From an uncultured Campylobacter sp. (GTDB lineage: Bacteria > Campylobacterota > Campylobacteria > Campylobacterales > Campylobacteraceae), in assembly GCF_937997535.1 (NCBI RefSeq), contig NZ_CALKTT010000108.1, positions 1-21,814 on the forward strand: a DNA stretch of 21,814 bases, written 5' to 3'. A program made the position numbers and the translations under genes. The notes under the pieces are model-generated. The model did not search any database and was not told the DNA's origin. It saw only the letters and a program-made list of their open reading frames with translations. Positions 20,762 through 21,814 of the stretch are shown here, one piece after another. Each line of letters starts with the position of its first letter. Position 1 is the first letter of the stretch.

Positions 20762-21523
20762 CTACCTCAAAAATCCCGTTAACGGCGAGCTTGCGCAGGC
20801 CGTTTTACAAACGGCGCCGAGCCCCGCCAGATAGGCATCGCGCCCCGCCTGCACGCCCAGAGCAAACGCCCGCGCCATCAGCGCCAGATCCCCACTCGTG
20901 GCGATCGCCGTATTTACCATCACCGCAGCGCAGCCCATCTGCATCGCCTCGCAGGCCTCGCTAGGCGCGCCGAGCCCCGCATCTACGATGATCGGCACGT
21001 CGATTTCGTCTAGTAAAATTTCGATCATTCCGCGCATCATCAGCCCGCGGTTGGAGCCGATCGGCGCGGCCAGAGGCATCACGGCGGCAGCCCCTGCGCT
21101 TACTAGATCGCGCGCGACGCACAGATCGGCGTGCATGTAGGCAAGCGGCACGAAATCCTCGCGCGCCAGGGCCTCGCAGGCCTTGATCGTCTCGGCGTTG
21201 TCGGGCAGAAGGTATTTGCTGTCGCCTATGATCTCGATCTTTACAAAGTCGCCGCAGCCCAGCTCACGCGCTAGCCGTGCGATCCGCAGCGCCTCGGCGG
21301 CGTTTCGCGCGCCGCTAGTATTCGGCAGCAGCGTGACGCCGCGAGGGATGAAATCCAAGATATTGCGGCTCTTGCTTTCGTTCACGCGGCGCAGCGCAAG
21401 CGTGACGATCTCGCAGCCCGCGTGCCGCACGCAGGCGTCGATCATCGCGTGATCGAACTTGCCAGAGCCCATTATCAGGCGCGATCTAAACTCCTTGCCG
21501 CCTAAGATCAGTTTATCGTCCAT
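20762..21523 (-). CDS. thiG: Thiazole synthase ThiG
   Basis: ThiG builds the thiazole phosphate ring of thiamine from 1-deoxy-xylulose 5-phosphate, ThiS thiocarboxylate and dehydroglycine made by ThiH. The 253-residue TIM barrel shows ILGGKEFRSRLIMGSGKF (6-23), the region GCEIVTLALRRVN, LLPNTSGARNAAEA, and GDFVKIEIIGD with Lys95, which forms the Schiff base with the substrate. Phosphate-binding segments follow: VMPLAAPIGSNRGL, then DAGLGAPSEA and GCAAVMVNTAIA. The ATG has AAGAGGAT ahead of it. ThiG and ThiH work as a pair, and the co-directional thiE finishes the pathway. thiS and thiF, which lie upstream of thiG in C. jejuni, are not adjacent here: 290 bases upstream hold no gene. Confidence 0.97.
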   Translation of the reverse strand: MDDKLILGGKEFRSRLIMGSGKFDHAMIDACVRHAGCEIVTLALRRVNESKSRNILDFIPRGVTLLPNTSGARNAAEALRIARLARELGCGDFVKIEIIGDSKYLLPDNAETIKACEALAREDFVPLAYMHADLCVARDLVSAGAAAVMPLAAPIGSNRGLMMRGMIEILLDEIDVPIIVDAGLGAPSEACEAMQMGCAAVMVNTAIATSGDLALMARAFALGVQAGRDAYLAGLGAVCKTACASSPLTGFLR

Positions 21524-21595
21524 TCTATCCTCTTTAGTTTAAATTTTGTTTTCACATACGGCGCAGATAGCGCAATATCAGCGCTTGCGCGGCGC

Positions 21596-21601
21596 ATTAT
21601 A
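21596..21601 (-). promoter_or_regulatory. -10 box of the thi operon
   Basis: TATAAT on the minus strand, after TGTG, lies 72 bases ahead of the thiG ATG. The leader would include two competing short hairpins, AGCGC/GCGCT (21569-21573 with 21581-21585) and GCGCA/TGCGC (21570-21574 with 21586-21590). No TPP-riboswitch consensus is visible in the leader. Confidence 0.5.
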
Positions 21602-21717
21602 CACAGCGCGAAATTGCGGCACAGATTGTGCGCCTTGCTTCTATCTCTATTTTAATGCGCCGCACGACGCCGCGTCCAAGCTTTAAAATTTCTCGTCAAA
21701 TTTTACGCCACGACACA

Positions 21718-21731
21718 AAATTTTAAAATTT
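21718..21731. repeat. 14-bp palindrome AAATTTTAAAATTT, copy 6
   Basis: This copy lies in the terminal gap upstream of the thi promoter. The last 200 bases of the window (21610-21814) have more AAATTT sites and a short GC-rich hairpin region (CTGCGGCTCGCTTCGCTGCG), but no gene. Confidence 0.9.
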
Positions 21732-21814
21732 CACGCGCAGACTGCGGCTCGCTTCGCTGCGCGGAATTTTAAATCCTACGTTCAAAAGCAGCTCGCTCGC
21801 GCCGAATAAATTTT

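Noticed and set aside
21524..21814. TPP riboswitch upstream of thiG
   Set aside because: I could not find the conserved thi-box blocks on the minus strand; only short hairpins are present.

Overview
The window looks like chromosomal DNA of a Campylobacter, most like a higher-GC member such as C. gracilis (species is inference). Reasons: Campylobacter-type gene neighbourhoods (a nikKMLQO nickel transporter; nadD next to rsfS; ribH-nusB-pyrF; thiG-thiH-thiE), -10-dominated promoters, GTG/TTG starts, and many ATGA/GTGA overlaps. No complete mobile element, prophage or cas gene is visible.

Layout. 1-45 may be the last codons of an upstream gene. 292-368 is a tRNA-Glu(CTC) with an extra base in its T-stem. 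424-4609 (minus) is a nickel ECF-type transporter, nikK-(spacer ORF)-nikM-nikL-nikQ-nikO, from a promoter near 4640 with a possible NikR-type inverted repeat. Divergently come serS (4750-6000), a pentapeptide-like spacer ORF, a fused nadD-rsfS, an NSS-family sodium symporter and, after a 0.45-kb gap with a structured RNA/repeat candidate, a LysE-family exporter. sodB (minus) has a 19-bp palindrome over its -35 region. Then follow an SMR-family pseudogene, ribH-nusB-pyrF, a terminator, a four-repeat relic CRISPR array, a Cdd1-family gene cut by one amber codon, about 0.6 kb of decayed DNA and a DUF3108 periplasmic protein gene. The minus strand from 21523 to 16278 holds thiG-thiH-(spacer ORF)-thiE and an AT-rich membrane protein gene that may be frameshifted.

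The most unusual property is a huge excess of the hexamer RAATTY, mainly AAATTT. It fills the intergenic gaps, partly as the 14-bp palindrome AAATTTTAAAATTT. It also appears inside genes as periodic arrays: 24/18-bp spacing in nadD, 36/30/24 bp in nusB, 27/36 bp in thiE (degenerate), 27 bp in the thiH-thiE spacer ORF, and 15/21/30 bp in the serS-nadD spacer ORF. The arrays add in-frame low-complexity segments to NadD, NusB, ThiE and probably NikL. The same hexamer is read in all three codon phases (K-I-S, N-F, K-F), so the conserved unit is DNA, not a peptide. In C. jejuni RAATTY is the site methylated by CtsM and needed for discrimination of transforming DNA. A testable idea is that these are self-amplifying uptake/self-recognition arrays. 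That link is inference; the arrays are seen directly.
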